This document shows positions 8,943 through 19,866 of a stretch of 57,706 nt of DNA, piece by piece. The first letter of the stretch is position 1; the number at the start of each line of letters is the position of its first letter. The stretch is from Bradyrhizobium sp. WSM3983 (GTDB lineage Bacteria; Pseudomonadota; Alphaproteobacteria; Rhizobiales; Xanthobacteraceae), in NCBI RefSeq assembly GCF_000473045.1, contig NZ_AXAY01000008.1, positions 270,329 to 328,034 of the forward strand, read 5' to 3'. The notes beneath the pieces were generated by a model that made no database searches, had not been told where the DNA came from, and was given only the letters and a program-made list of their open reading frames with translations. The translations under genes and the position numbers were made by a program.

Positions 8943-11900
8943 AGGCGCTGCGTCCCATCCCCGATGAAGTGCGCGCGCGGCAGGCGCGTGCCTCCGATCC
9001 AACTGCGTCGGCTTTCGTGTCAGCCAATGCCGGCTCGGGCAAGACGCATGTGCTGGTGCAGCGCGTGATCCGCCTGCTGCTGTCGGGCGTGCCGCCGGAA
9101 AAGATCCTCTGCATCACCTTCACCAAGGCGGCGGCCGCGAACATGGCCGAGCGCGTGTTCACGACGCTTGGACATTGGGTGACGCTGGATGATGCGGCGC
9201 TCGACGGAGCGATCAAGGCAGTCGGCATGCCCCATCCCGACCGAAAATTGCGCCGCGAGGCGCGAAAGCTGTTCGCCTGCGCGCTGGAGACGCCGGGCGG
9301 GCTGAAAGTGCAGACCATCCACGCGCTGTGCACGCGCCTGCTTCAGCAGTTCCCGTTCGAGGCCAACGTGCCGGCGCGGTTCGCCGTCATGGACGAGCGC
9401 GACCAGACCGACATGATGGAGCGCGCCAATCTGAAGGTACTGCTGGAGGCGGCGCGCGATCCGGAGACCGTCACCGGCCGCGCGCTGCTGACCGCGATGG
9501 CGAGTGCCGCCGACGTCACCTTCAAGGAGGTCGTCCGCGAGGCCTGCCTCAGCCGCGATCATTTCATGGCCTGGACCGATGAGGCCGGTAACGCCGGGGC
9601 GGCGGCTGACCAGATGGCGGCCGTGTTGGGCGTCGCTTCGAACGACCGCATCGAGGACGTCGAGAATGAGATTCTCGATGGCCCATTTCTACCGCGGTCG
9701 CGCTGGGACGACATCGCCTCCGCGCTGGAGGACGGCAGCAAGTCCGACAACGACCAGGCCAGCCGGCTCCGCGAGGCAAAGGCGTTTTCCGGCGCCGCAC
9801 AGGTCGATGCCTATCTCGGCGTCTTCCTCACCGATGAAAAACTGCCGCGCAAGGCGGTGCTGACCAAGAAGTTCGGCGAGCACAATCCGTCCGTCGCGCG
9901 CCTGTTCGAGAACGAAGCGTCTCGCCTCAGCGGATTGATCGAGAAGCGCCGCGCGGTCACCATGCGCGATCGCACCGCGGCTCTCCTGCATATCGCGACC
10001 GCGGCGGCCGCAAATTACCGCCGCGAAAAACAGGAACGCGGCCTGCTCGACTACGACGACCTCATCGACAAGACGCTGGCGATGCTGAACCGCATCTCGT
10101 CGGGCTGGGTGCATTACAAACTCGACCGCGGCGTCGATCACGTGCTCATCGACGAGGCCCAGGACACCAGCCCGCGGCAATGGGATATCGTCGCGCACAT
10201 CATCTCGGAATTCACGGCCGGAGAAGGCGCGCGCGAGGGGCTGAACCGCACGGTCTTCGCCGTCGGCGACGAGAAGCAGTCGATCTTCTCGTTCCAGGGC
10301 GCGGCGCCGCACGAATTCGACGCGCGCCGACGCGAGCTGCATCGCAAGTTCACCGCGGCCGGGCTGAAATTCGATCCGGTCGCATTCACCTATTCGTTCC
10401 GCTCCGGCGCCGCGATCCTGCACTCGGTCGACCACGTCTTCCGCGAACCCACGATCTACAAGAGCATCCATTCGGTCGAGATTGGCCATCCCCTGCACAA
10501 TGCGCTCGCCGATGCGGGCCCGAGCGTGATCGAGCTGTGGGATCTTGCCGAAGCCGATGACAGGCAGGAGATCGAGGGCTGGCGCGCGCCGTTCGACGGC
10601 GTCGCCGTCACCAGCCCCGAAGTGAAGCTTGCCCGCCGCATTCAGGCCGAGATCAAGCGGCTGGTGGAGAGCGGCACTCTGACCGGACACGAGGGCGAGC
10701 GGCGGCCACTGCGTTACGGCGACATGCTGATCCTGGTGCGCCGGCGCGGCAATGCGTTCGACGCGGTGATCCAGGCGCTGAAGCACGCCAACGTTCCCGT
10801 CGCCGGCGCCGACCGGCTGAAGCTGACCGAACACATCGCGATCATCGATCTGATGAATCTTGCCGACGCGCTGCTGCTGCCGCAGGACGATCTCGCGCTG
10901 GCGGTCGCGCTGAAGAGCCCGCTGTTCGGTCTCGACGACGACGACCTGTTCCAGCTCGCCCACGCCCGCAAGGGATCGCTGCGCCGTGCGCTCGGCGAGC
11001 ATGCCTCGACAAGCGAGAAGTTCGCGACTGTGCTGCAGCGCCTTGAAGCTTGCGAGACGCGCGCCCGCGAGGAAACACCGTTCGCCTTCTATGCCTGGCT
11101 GCTCGGCGGTGACGGCGGCCGCGCGCGCATCCTGCGCCGGCTCGGCCATGAGGCCAATGACGCGCTCGACGAATTTCTGGAGCTGGCGCTGAATTGCGAG
11201 CGCAAGGCGCCGGCCTCGCTGCAGGGCTTTATGGCCTGGCTGCGCTCGGCTGACACCGAGGTGAAGCGCGATATGGAAATCACCCGCGACGAGGTGCGGG
11301 TGATGACAGTGCATGGCGCCAAGGGTCTCGAGGCCTCGGTCGTGTTCATGGTCGACACCACATCGTCGCCTGCAGACTCGCAGCGGGTCCGGCTGATCCA
11401 CGTGCCGCGCGGCAACGGCGGCGAGGTCGTGGTGTGGGCCGGGCGCAAGGCGGACGATCCCAAGCCCGTCGCCGACGCGCGCAAGGCGATGCTGGAGGAG
11501 ACCGAGGACGAATATCGCCGCCTGCTCTATGTCGCGATGACGCGCGCGGCCGATCGGCTGATCGTTGGCGGCTGCCTGCCCGGCAATATGAGGACGGTCC
11601 GCAAGCTGAGCTGGTACGACCTCATCGACACCGGGCTCACCGGCTCCGGCCTGGACAAGCAGACGATAGAAACGCCGCTCGGCAAGGTGACCCGATTCGC
11701 CCGGCCCGGGGATGCCGCGGCACTCGGTACGCCCGCGACCTCCGTGGACCAGACGATCAGCCTGCCGGATTGGCTCCGGACGCCGGCGCAGCGCGAGACG
11801 ATCGACGACGATCCGGTGCGTCCCTCCGGGCAGTCAGCCGAGGAAGGCCGCGCGGTGCGATCCGGCGAATCAGTGCAGTCGCGCGCACTGGCGCTGCAGC

Positions 11901-12445
11901 GCGGCACGCTGGTCCACCGGCTGCTGCAATCGCTCCCGGACATCGCCATCGAGCGCCGGCGCGACGCCGCGCTCGGCTTCATGACCCGTAATGCCGGCGA
12001 CTGGGCGGAAGCCGATCGCGTCAGGCTGGCCGACAAGGTGCTCGCCTTGATCGCCGAGCCGCGCTTTGCACCGGTGTTTGCCGAGGGCAGCCGGGCGGAG
12101 GCCGCCATCGTCGGGAGACTCGACCGGCCGGGCCGCCCGCCGGCGCTGGTGTCGGGGCAGATCGACCGCCTGGTCGTTCGTCCGGACGAGGTTTTGATCG
12201 TCGATTTCAAGACCAACCAGGCGGCCCCCAAAAGCGCCGCGGAAGCGCCCGCCGCCCATGTCCGGCAGCTTGCGCTGTACCGGGCGGTGCTTTCGCGGCT
12301 TTATCCCCAAAAGCCGATCCGCGCCGTTTTGCTCTGGACCGAGGCCCTTGAATATATGGAGATTTCAGCCTCCGCGCTGGACGCGGCGCTGGCATCCCTT
12401 CATGTCGGCGTGAGCATCCTTGACCCGGCAAGGGGGCGTTCATAG
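8936..12445 (+). CDS. addA: AddA, helicase-nuclease subunit of AddAB
   Basis: A 1169-residue UvrD/RecB-family helicase. Visible motifs are Walker A SANAGSGKT (29-37), the DEAQDTSPRQ Walker B region, the GDEKQSIFSFQGA motif, the VMTVHGAKGLE motif and a C-terminal nuclease motif VDFKTN (Asp1090, Lys1092). It is the ATP-driven motor and one of two nucleases of AddAB. The ATG at 8936 overlaps the addB stop by seven bases, so the subunits are translationally coupled. Length and both catalytic regions are as expected for the alphaproteobacterial family. Confidence 0.96.
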   Translation: MVKALRPIPDEVRARQARASDPTASAFVSANAGSGKTHVLVQRVIRLLLSGVPPEKILCITFTKAAAANMAERVFTTLGHWVTLDDAALDGAIKAVGMPHPDRKLRREARKLFACALETPGGLKVQTIHALCTRLLQQFPFEANVPARFAVMDERDQTDMMERANLKVLLEAARDPETVTGRALLTAMASAADVTFKEVVREACLSRDHFMAWTDEAGNAGAAADQMAAVLGVASNDRIEDVENEILDGPFLPRSRWDDIASALEDGSKSDNDQASRLREAKAFSGAAQVDAYLGVFLTDEKLPRKAVLTKKFGEHNPSVARLFENEASRLSGLIEKRRAVTMRDRTAALLHIATAAAANYRREKQERGLLDYDDLIDKTLAMLNRISSGWVHYKLDRGVDHVLIDEAQDTSPRQWDIVAHIISEFTAGEGAREGLNRTVFAVGDEKQSIFSFQGAAPHEFDARRRELHRKFTAAGLKFDPVAFTYSFRSGAAILHSVDHVFREPTIYKSIHSVEIGHPLHNALADAGPSVIELWDLAEADDRQEIEGWRAPFDGVAVTSPEVKLARRIQAEIKRLVESGTLTGHEGERRPLRYGDMLILVRRRGNAFDAVIQALKHANVPVAGADRLKLTEHIAIIDLMNLADALLLPQDDLALAVALKSPLFGLDDDDLFQLAHARKGSLRRALGEHASTSEKFATVLQRLEACETRAREETPFAFYAWLLGGDGGRARILRRLGHEANDALDEFLELALNCERKAPASLQGFMAWLRSADTEVKRDMEITRDEVRVMTVHGAKGLEASVVFMVDTTSSPADSQRVRLIHVPRGNGGEVVVWAGRKADDPKPVADARKAMLEETEDEYRRLLYVAMTRAADRLIVGGCLPGNMRTVRKLSWYDLIDTGLTGSGLDKQTIETPLGKVTRFARPGDAAALGTPATSVDQTISLPDWLRTPAQRETIDDDPVRPSGQSAEEGRAVRSGESVQSRALALQRGTLVHRLLQSLPDIAIERRRDAALGFMTRNAGDWAEADRVRLADKVLALIAEPRFAPVFAEGSRAEAAIVGRLDRPGRPPALVSGQIDRLVVRPDEVLIVDFKTNQAAPKSAAEAPAAHVRQLALYRAVLSRLYPQKPIRAVLLWTEALEYMEISASALDAALASLHVGVSILDPARGRS

Positions 12446-12514
12446 GTTGACGCCATGATCCCGGGCGCGATTCCACGTCGCGCCGATTCTCTTTCAACCG
12501 AGTGAGGTGCTCCA

Positions 12515-12835
12515 ATGGCCGTTGGCAAGGTTTCCGACACCGATTTCGAAGCCGAAGTGCTCAAGGCGAACGGCCCCGTCGTCGTCGATTTCTGGGCCGA
12601 ATGGTGCGGCCCCTGCCGCATGATCGCGCCCGCCCTCGATGAGATCGCCGGCGCGATGGGCGACAAGGTCAAGATCGTCAAGCTCAACGTCGACGAGAGC
12701 CCGAAGACCGCGTCGAAGTACGGCGTGATGTCGATCCCGACCCTGATGATCTTCAAGGGCGGCGAGATGGCCTCCCGTCAGGTCGGCGCGGCGCCGAAGG
12801 CGAAGCTGCAGCAGTGGATCACCTCCGCGGTCTGA
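12515..12835 (+). CDS. trxA: Thioredoxin
   Basis: A 106-residue thioredoxin with the redox-active WCGPC motif (Cys31, Cys34), the preceding DFWAEW and the cis-proline segment SIPTLMIF. It is the standard cytoplasmic disulfide reductant for enzymes such as ribonucleotide reductase. A good ribosome site (GAGGTG) lies just upstream of the ATG. It follows addA by 69 bases and is the last gene before a strong terminator, so it closes this plus-strand run. Confidence 0.97.
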   Translation: MAVGKVSDTDFEAEVLKANGPVVVDFWAEWCGPCRMIAPALDEIAGAMGDKVKIVKLNVDESPKTASKYGVMSIPTLMIFKGGEMASRQVGAAPKAKLQQWITSAV

Positions 12836-12857
12836 TCCACGTCGCGGAAGATTTTTC

Positions 12858-12891
12858 GAAACGGCCGGCCGATCGCCGGCCGTTTTATTTT
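12858..12891 (+). terminator. Rho-independent terminator after trxA
   Basis: An eight-base-pair GC stem, CGGCCGGC with GCCGGCCG around a five-base loop (12862-12882), extended by A-T pairs and followed by TTTTATTTT. It can also serve the opposite strand, because AAA precedes the stem on the left. Confidence 0.9.
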
Positions 12892-12906
12892 GCCCGCAGC
12901 CCGGGT

Positions 12907-13341
12907 CTATTTCTCACCGGCCTTGCCCTCCGCGAGCTTGGCCAGGCTCGCGAGGACTTCGGGAAAATCTGATGCGACAACCGGACCAATTTCGGTCGCT
13001 TGCGAGCCTTGGGCGTCGACGGCGTAGACGATGCGTGTGTGCGCCGGTCCGAGCGACTCGATGCGATGAGCGACCTTGATGACGAGATCGCCGACTTGCG
13101 TCTCGTCGACGAAGCACGCGTTCTCGCGAACTTCGATCAGTTGCGAGCGCAGCGCTTCCTCGCCGGGCGGCTTCATCGTGAACCAGGTGCCGGTCGCAAA
13201 TGGCCCGTCAATGTCGATCTGCTCGATACCCGCATTCCAGTTTTTCCAGCCGGGGACATCGCGAAAGATGCTCCAGATCGTCTCTGCGGTTGCAGATGTC
13301 TCGATGGCATATTCGTTTCGCCAGACATGTCCGTCGCCCAT
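12907..13341 (-). CDS. SRPBCC-family (START-like) small protein
   Basis: A 144-residue protein with the beginning typical of polyketide-cyclase/SRPBCC folds (YAIETSATAETIWSIF, then DVPGWKNWN). Such folds form a hydrophobic ligand pocket; the ligand here is unknown. It is transcribed alone, convergent with trxA and ending 16 bases after the shared terminator. Paired short motifs directly upstream suggest a dedicated repressor, but no regulator gene is adjacent. Confidence 0.8.
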   Translation of the reverse strand: MGDGHVWRNEYAIETSATAETIWSIFRDVPGWKNWNAGIEQIDIDGPFATGTWFTMKPPGEEALRSQLIEVRENACFVDETQVGDLVIKVAHRIESLGPAHTRIVYAVDAQGSQATEIGPVVASDFPEVLASLAKLAEGKAGEK

Positions 13342-13365
13342 GGCGCGCTCCCTCTTTGAGATGTA

Positions 13366-13388
13366 CGCTTATAACAAGCGCACTTATG
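13366..13388. promoter_or_regulatory. Candidate operator upstream of the SRPBCC gene
   Basis: The palindrome CGCTTATAACAAGCG (CGCTT/AAGCG arms, 13366-13380) is followed by a second, partly repeated CACTTATGA. It lies 25 bases from the start codon of the minus-strand gene, where a promoter is expected. The binding protein is unknown. Confidence 0.4.
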
Positions 13389-13411
13389 AAGGAGTCAAAC
13401 CCGTAGCGGCG

Positions 13412-14152
13412 CTACTTGATCCACCCCGTCGCCAGTGCGTTCGCGAGCTCCGGCTGATTGTTGCGGCGGGCGAGCGCGGCCATCGCTTCATGGTCGTAGG
13501 CGATCTGGCGGAACGTCACCTGCCAGACGCCGTGAACGAGCTCAAGAATCGCATAGCGCGCGTGCGGTGTGCCGGCTTCGACCAGATGCGGGAACGGATG
13601 CACGTCGCGATAGCCGGGGCTGCCGACGCTGCCGGGATTGACGATCAACCGGCCGTCGCGAAGCCGCACGGCGCGGGCGAGATGCGTGTGAGCGCAGAGG
13701 ATCAGGGATTGCGTCACGCCTTGCGCGAGCTGCTCGATGCGATCGAGCGGCGATAGCGCAACGGTGCCGTCGGGATGCACCGTGTCGAGCCAATAGATTT
13801 CATCATCGTTAGGTGTCGCGTGACAGAGAAACACCTGGTCCCGGAACATGCGCGTCATCGGCTGCGCACTCAGCCAGTCGAGCTGCGCGGCATTGAGCTG
13901 CGCATGGGCGGGTCGATCCCACGAACCCATCTTCTCCGGCGGACGGTCGAGCAGATAGCGGTCGTGATTGCCGAGCACGTGCACGGCGTCGAGCGGCATC
14001 AGGATCTCGATGGTGCGCCGCGCATCGAGCGGGCCGCTCAGCATGTCGCCGAGACTGACGATGTCGGAGATGCCGAGGGCGCGGATATCGGCAAGCACCG
14101 CCTCCAGCGCGAGATAGTTTCCGTGGACGTCGGCAATTGCGGCAAAACGCAT
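13412..14152 (-). CDS. Calcineurin-like metallophosphoesterase
   Basis: About 246 residues. The metal ligands of the family appear in order: DVHGN near residue 8, GDMLSG, GNHDRY, then CHATPND and CAHTHLA, resembling the YfcE/MJ0936 type of small phosphodiesterases. I place the start at the ATG at 14152 because the first motif begins at once; a GTG at 14182 would add ten residues with no domain content. It ends 70 bases from the upstream region of the SRPBCC gene and follows folC by 37 bases. Substrate unknown. Confidence 0.85.
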   Translation of the reverse strand: MRFAAIADVHGNYLALEAVLADIRALGISDIVSLGDMLSGPLDARRTIEILMPLDAVHVLGNHDRYLLDRPPEKMGSWDRPAHAQLNAAQLDWLSAQPMTRMFRDQVFLCHATPNDDEIYWLDTVHPDGTVALSPLDRIEQLAQGVTQSLILCAHTHLARAVRLRDGRLIVNPGSVGSPGYRDVHPFPHLVEAGTPHARYAILELVHGVWQVTFRQIAYDHEAMAALARRNNQPELANALATGWIK

Positions 14153-14189
14153 TCGGCATTCCCGGTCTCGTATCGAAGGCACGAGACTT

Positions 14190-15533
14190 CTATGCAGGAG
14201 GCGTGCCGTTGAGGCCGAGCACGTGGCCGGCGAGATAGAGCGAGCCGGTGATCAGAATGCGCGGCGGCACCTCGTAGGCGAGCCGCGACAAGGCGCGCAG
14301 CGCGGCCTCGATGCCGGGCGCGACCTCGACGCGCATGCCGAAGCTGCGGACGGCGTCCGCGAGACGGTCGACCGGCATCGCGTTCTCGGTGTCCGGAATC
14401 GGCACCGCGATGATGTGGCGGGTCAGGCCGGCGAAGTTGGCCAGGAACGCCTTCGGGTCCTTGTTCGCCATCATCCCGGCGATGACGACCAGCGGCCGCG
14501 ACACCCGCTCTTCGAGATCGCCGAGCGCGGCGGCCGCGACACGGCCGCCTTCGGCATTGTGCCCGCCGTCGAGCCAGATTTCCGAGCCCTGCGGGCCCCA
14601 GGAGAGTAACTCGCCCGAGGTGAGACGCTGCATCCGCGCCGGCCATTCGGCGCTGAGGATGCCGGCCTCGAATGCCGCCTGGTTGATCTTGAAGGCGCTG
14701 ATCGCGCGCAGCGTCGCGATGGCGAGGCCGGCATTGTCGAACTGGTGGCGGCCGAACAGCCGCGGCGCTGCCAGATCCATCAGGCCGCGCTCGTCGGAAT
14801 AGACCAGACGGCCGTGCTCGACATTGACGTGCCAGCTTTCGTTCGCGGCAAACAGCGGCGCGCGCATGCGCTTGGCCTGCGCTTCGATCACGGCCATCGC
14901 CTCAGACATCTGCTCCGCCGAGATCACAGGCACGCCGCGCTTGATGATCGCGGCCTTCTCGCCGGCAATCGACGTCATGGTGTCCCCGAGGAAATCCGTG
15001 TGATCCATGCTGATCGGTGTGATCACGCAGGCCGCGGGCGCATCGACCACGTTGGTCGAATCGAGCCGCCCGCCGAGGCCGACTTCGAGCAGCACCGCAT
15101 CGGACGGATTTTGCGCGAACAGATGGAAAGCGGCGGCGGTCTTCAGCTCGAACAGTGTCGCGGGCTCGCCGGCATTGACGCGCTCGACCTCTTCCAGCGC
15201 CGCGCGCAATTCGTCGTCGGAGACGAGCACGCCGCCGCCGACGCGGCCGAGCCGGAAACATTCATTGATGCGGACGAGATAGGGCGAGGTGTAGGCGTGG
15301 ACGCGCAGGCCGGCAGCCTCCAGCGTCGCGCGCAGATAGGCCACCGTCGAGCCCTTGCCGTTGGTGCCGGCAACGTGGATCACCGGCGGCAGCTTGTGTT
15401 CGGGATGACCGAGCCGCTCGAGCAGGCGGTGAATCCGCTCAAGCCCGAGGTCGATGCGCTTCTGATGCAGGGCCGACAGTCGCCCGATCAATGCATCAAG
15501 CGGCGGCTTTGCGCTGTTAGAGGACACGTTCAC
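14190..15533 (-). CDS. folC: Bifunctional dihydrofolate synthase / folylpolyglutamate synthase
   Basis: A 447-residue Mur-ligase-like enzyme with P-loop [15 protein letters not shown], the [15 protein letters not shown] motif and [11 protein letters not shown] in the C-terminal half. It adds glutamate to dihydropteroate and extends the folate tail in the cytoplasm. It starts at GTG 15533, overlapping the accD stop by four bases (GTGA), which shows translational coupling with accD. accD-folC adjacency downstream of trpA is the usual alphaproteobacterial arrangement. Confidence 0.95.
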   Translation of the reverse strand: MNVSSNSAKPPLDALIGRLSALHQKRIDLGLERIHRLLERLGHPEHKLPPVIHVAGTNGKGSTVAYLRATLEAAGLRVHAYTSPYLVRINECFRLGRVGGGVLVSDDELRAALEEVERVNAGEPATLFELKTAAAFHLFAQNPSDAVLLEVGLGGRLDSTNVVDAPAACVITPISMDHTDFLGDTMTSIAGEKAAIIKRGVPVISAEQMSEAMAVIEAQAKRMRAPLFAANESWHVNVEHGRLVYSDERGLMDLAAPRLFGRHQFDNAGLAIATLRAISAFKINQAAFEAGILSAEWPARMQRLTSGELLSWGPQGSEIWLDGGHNAEGGRVAAAALGDLEERVSRPLVVIAGMMANKDPKAFLANFAGLTRHIIAVPIPDTENAMPVDRLADAVRSFGMRVEVAPGIEAALRALSRLAYEVPPRILITGSLYLAGHVLGLNGTPPA

Positions 15534-16471
15534 GCGTGGGGCGCAGCCGGCGCCGGCTCAGCGGCCGATACGATCTGCGCCGGGCTGACGACAGGCTGCA
15601 CCGATTTCGAAGCGCCCTCATGCGCCGGAGCCCTGGTCAGCAGGCGGCAGAGCCGCGCCAGGGTCGGACGCAATTCATGGCGGTGCACGACCATGTCAAC
15701 CATGCCGTGCTCTTTCAGATATTCGGCGCGCTGGAAACCCTCAGGCAGCTTCTCGCGGATGGTCTGCTCGATCACGCGCGCACCGGCAAAGCCGATCAGC
15801 GCGCCGGGCTCGGCGATCTGCACGTCGCCCAGCATCGCATAGGATGCGGTGACGCCGCCGGTGGTCGGGTTGGTCAGCACGACGATGTAGGGCTGTTTTG
15901 CTTCGCGCAGCATCTGCACCGCGACAGTCGTGCGCGGCATCTGCATCAGCGACAGGATGCCTTCCTGCATGCGCGCGCCGCCGGATGCGGCGAACACGAT
16001 GAAGGGCGACTTCTTCTCGACCGCGAGCTCGAGCCCACGCACGATGGCCTCACCCGCGGCCATGCCGAGCGAGCCGCCCATGAAATCGAAATCCTGCACG
16101 GCGACGACGACGCCGGCGCCTTCGAGCTTGCCGTAGCCGACCTTGATCGCGTCGTTCAGATTGGTGCGCGCACGCGCATCCTTGATGCGATCGACATATT
16201 TCTTCTCGTCGCGAAACTTCAGCGGATCGGGCGTGACGTCGGGCAAGGCGACGTCGAACCAGGTCTCGTTGTCGAAAATCGACTTCAACCGCGCCACCGC
16301 GCCCATGCGCATGTGGTAGTTCGAGCCGGGGATGACGAACTGGTTGGCCTCGACGTCCTTGTAGAACACGAGCTGTCCGGAATCCGGGCACTTGATCCAC
16401 AGATTCTCCGGCGTCTCCCGCCGCAGCATGTTGCGGATCTTCGGCCGGACCACATTGGTAAGCCAGTTCAT
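15530..16471 (-). CDS. accD: Acetyl-CoA carboxylase carboxyltransferase subunit beta
   Basis: A 313-residue carboxyltransferase-beta subunit that, with AccA, moves the carboxyl group from biotin to acetyl-CoA for fatty acid synthesis. Family signatures include [25 protein letters not shown] and [10 protein letters not shown]. The N-terminal zinc ribbon is degenerate: with the usual spacing, the four cysteine positions hold Cys28, Ser31, Ile47 and Ser50, so zinc cannot be bound in the classical way. The C-terminal tail is alanine- and proline-rich. It is coupled to folC. Confidence 0.96.
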   Translation of the reverse strand: MNWLTNVVRPKIRNMLRRETPENLWIKCPDSGQLVFYKDVEANQFVIPGSNYHMRMGAVARLKSIFDNETWFDVALPDVTPDPLKFRDEKKYVDRIKDARARTNLNDAIKVGYGKLEGAGVVVAVQDFDFMGGSLGMAAGEAIVRGLELAVEKKSPFIVFAASGGARMQEGILSLMQMPRTTVAVQMLREAKQPYIVVLTNPTTGGVTASYAMLGDVQIAEPGALIGFAGARVIEQTIREKLPEGFQRAEYLKEHGMVDMVVHRHELRPTLARLCRLLTRAPAHEGASKSVQPVVSPAQIVSAAEPAPAAPHA

Positions 16472-16520
16472 GGTTTGCTCCGATGTGCGATCCCGCAGGG
16501 GATCGCCTGAAGGACTATAT

Positions 16521-16550
16521 GGCGGCCGGGCCCTTGCCCGGCAAGCCGCC
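16521..16550. other. Stem-loop between trpA and accD
   Basis: Arms GGCGGCCGGGC and GCCCGGCAAGCCGCC form a strong imperfect hairpin in the 110-base gap; a smaller GATCCC/GGGATC hairpin lies just before it. There is no T-run, so it may process or stabilise message rather than end transcription. Confidence 0.5.
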
Positions 16551-16581
16551 GTGTCGCCCGCTCCAGAAGCGGAATTATGGC

Positions 16582-17418
16582 CTATTTGGCCGCCTGTTGA
16601 GCGCCCTTGACGCCCTGGGCCAGGGCTGCGGTCAGCTCAGCCACGGCGTTAACGGTCTTGGCGGTCGCCCGGCCTTCTGCGTCGAGACTATCCTTGAGCG
16701 CATCGACCAACGCGGTGCCGACCACCGCGCCGTCGGCATGGGACGCGATGTCGCGCGCGTTTTCCGGCGTCCGGATGCCGAAGCCGACGCAGACCGGCAG
16801 CTTGATGTGGCGCTTGATACGGGCGACCGGCTCGCTTATGGCCGTCGCGTCCGCAGCCGCAGCACCCGTGATGCCGGTGATGGCGACGTAGTAGACGAAG
16901 CCCGAGGTGTTGGCGAGCACGGCGGGCAGGCGCTTGTCGTCGGTCGTCGGCGTCGCCAGACGAATGAAGTTGAGGCCAGCCTTCATCGTGGGCAGGCAAA
17001 GCTCGTCGTCCTCTTCCGGCGGCAGGTCGACGATGATGAGGCCGTCGATGCCGGCGGCCTTCGCATCGACCAGAAATTTGTCGACGCCGTAGATGTAGAT
17101 CGGATTGTAATAGCCCATCAGCACGATCGGCGTGGCGTTGTCGTCCTTGCGGAAGTCGCGCACCAGATCGAGCGTCTTCTTCAAGGTCATGCCGACCTTG
17201 AGCGCGCGCAAGCCCGCGGCCTGGATCGACGGACCGTCGGCCATCGGATCGGTGAAGGGCATGCCGAGCTCGATCACATCGGCGCCGGACTTCGGCAGCG
17301 CCTTGATGATCTCGAGCGACGTCGCCGGATCGGGATCGCCCGCCATCACGAAAGTGACGAAGGCCGAGCGGCCGGCTTGTTTCAGCTCGGCGAAACGGGT
17401 GTCGATACGGGTGGTCAT
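16582..17418 (-). CDS. trpA: Tryptophan synthase alpha chain
   Basis: A 278-residue TIM barrel that cleaves indole-3-glycerol phosphate. Catalytic Glu and Asp are seen in [14 protein letters not shown], followed by [12 protein letters not shown] and the phosphate-binding [11 protein letters not shown]. It belongs with trpF and trpB on the same strand, but the usual close trpB-trpA junction is widened to 496 bases by an inserted, oppositely oriented gene in a palindrome, so trpA may depend on read-through of a large stem or on its own promoter. Confidence 0.97.
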   Translation of the reverse strand: MTTRIDTRFAELKQAGRSAFVTFVMAGDPDPATSLEIIKALPKSGADVIELGMPFTDPMADGPSIQAAGLRALKVGMTLKKTLDLVRDFRKDDNATPIVLMGYYNPIYIYGVDKFLVDAKAAGIDGLIIVDLPPEEDDELCLPTMKAGLNFIRLATPTTDDKRLPAVLANTSGFVYYVAITGITGAAAADATAISEPVARIKRHIKLPVCVGFGIRTPENARDIASHADGAVVGTALVDALKDSLDAEGRATAKTVNAVAELTAALAQGVKGAQQAAK

Positions 17419-17440
17419 GATTCCGCGGCCGCTGTGCTAT

Positions 17441-17490
17441 ACCTCTCCCCGTCGGGGAGAGGTCGGCTGCGTAGCAGCCGGGTGAGGGGG
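17441..17490. repeat. Left arm of the palindromic repeat enclosing the DUF559 gene
   Basis: Contains the hairpin CCTCTCCCC/GGGGAGAGG, then a second hairpin GGCTGC-GTA-GCAGCC, then GGGTGAGGGG. The whole arm is nearly perfectly complementary to 17844-17893. Its last bases (GGTGAGGGGG) directly abut the ATG of the enclosed gene and can act as its ribosome site. Confidence 0.9.
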
Positions 17491-17835
17491 ATGGAGAGGT
17501 TCAAGTCGAGAGCGCGAAGGCTCCGCGAGTCGCAGACGAGTGCCGAAGCGAAACTTTGGCAGGCGCTGCGCAACAGGCAGCTCGCCCGCTGGAAGTTTCG
17601 CCGCCAGCACCCGGTCGACCGATACGTCGTCGATTTCGTGACGCTGGACGGAAAACTGATCATTGAAGTTGACGGCGTCACGCATTCCAGCCCGACCGAG
17701 ATCGAGCGCGACAAGGCAAGAACTGAGGTCCTTGAAGCCTGCGGATTCTTCGTCCTTCGTGTCTCGAACACGGATGTATACGAAAATATTGAAGGTGTTC
17801 TTGAGCTCGTCCGCACATCGCTGAGGTTCGAGTGA
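17491..17835 (+). CDS. DUF559 (Vsr/PD-(D/E)XK-like) endonuclease-domain protein
   Basis: A 114-residue protein of the DUF559 type, related to very-short-patch-repair-like nucleases. The core reads DRYVVDF, then KLIIEVDG, giving the D48-x10-E59-x-D61 pattern of PD-(D/E)XK enzymes, preceded by the basic ARWKFRRQHPV segment. It runs opposite to the trp operon and sits exactly between two inverted repeat arms, with the left arm supplying the ribosome-binding sequence. Function in this family is not established; the nested position suggests it travels with, or acts on, the repeat, which is inference. Confidence 0.9.
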   Translation: MERFKSRARRLRESQTSAEAKLWQALRNRQLARWKFRRQHPVDRYVVDFVTLDGKLIIEVDGVTHSSPTEIERDKARTEVLEACGFFVLRVSNTDVYENIEGVLELVRTSLRFE

Positions 17836-17843
17836 GTGGAAAG

Positions 17844-17893
17844 GCCCCTCACCCGGCTGCTTCGCAGCCGACCTCTCCCCGATGGGGAGAGGT
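17844..17893. repeat. Right arm of the palindromic repeat enclosing the DUF559 gene
   Basis: CCCCTCACCC, hairpin GGCTGC-TTC-GCAGCC, then CCTCTCCCC/GGGGAGAGG. It mirrors the left arm at 17441-17490. Elsewhere in the window similar arms are separated by only about 30-40 bases, so this is the same element with a gene in its centre. Confidence 0.9.
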
Positions 17894-17914
17894 GAAGTAA
17901 GCGCGACACGCTCC

Positions 17915-19128
<1,214 letters not shown>

Positions 19129-19132
<4 letters not shown>

Positions 19133-19788
19133 CGAACGCTCAACTCTTGAGTGGCGCGCGCGGCGCGAATGAAGGCCTTGATCAGCTCGGGGTCCTTGAT
19201 GCCGGAAGCACTCTCGACACCGGAGGACACATCGACGCCGCCGGTGATGGTAACGCGAACGGCCTCGGCAACATTGTCGGCATGAAGCCCGCCCGAGACC
19301 ATGTAGGGCAGTTTCAGATCGAGATTTGCCAGCAGGTGCCAGTCGAAGGGCGCGCCGAGGCCACCGGGCCGGGTCGCGTCTTTCGGCGCGCGCGCGTCGA
19401 ACAGGATGCGATCGGCGACCGCGGCGTAGCCGGGCAGCACCGCAAGATCGGCCGCGGTTGCAACCGGCACCGCCTTCATCACGGGACGGCCGTACTTCTG
19501 CTTGATGTCGCGCAGCCGCGCCACGCTCTCCTTGCCATGGAGCTGAAAAATGTCCGGCGAGAGCACGTCCATGATGTTGTCGAGCGTGGCGTCGTCGGCA
19601 TCGACCGTGAGCGCGACCTTGAGCGCGCGCCGCTTGACCTGGTGGCCGAGATCACGCCCTGTCTCCAGTGACACATGCCGCGGCGACGGCGGGAAGAACA
19701 CGAACCCCACCATGTCGGCGCCCGCCTCGAGCGCTACGTCGAGCGTCTCGGGCGTGGACAGGCCGCAGATTTTGACAAGCAGGGACAT
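19129..19788 (-). CDS. trpF: Phosphoribosylanthranilate isomerase
   Basis: A 219-residue TIM barrel for the third step of tryptophan synthesis. KICGLSTPE contains the catalytic Cys, [13 protein letters not shown] follows, and VDVSSGVES contains the acidic partner and phosphate-binding turn. The ATG at 19788 is chosen because the first strand begins immediately; a longer frame upstream adds only non-family sequence. First of the trpF-trpB-(insert)-trpA run; trpC, trpD and trpE are not in this window. Confidence 0.96.
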
Positions 19789-19866
19789 GGACTCGGAATA
19801 CAGTCTCAAAGCAGGTGGAGGCCGCAAGCGGCGGCCGGGAAACGGGTTTTTCGGTCGGGGCCGCTT

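Noticed and set aside
9689..11401. Long open frame (570 codons) antisense to addA
   Set aside because: Antisense echo of conserved helicase sequence with His/Asp/Arg-rich, family-less translation.
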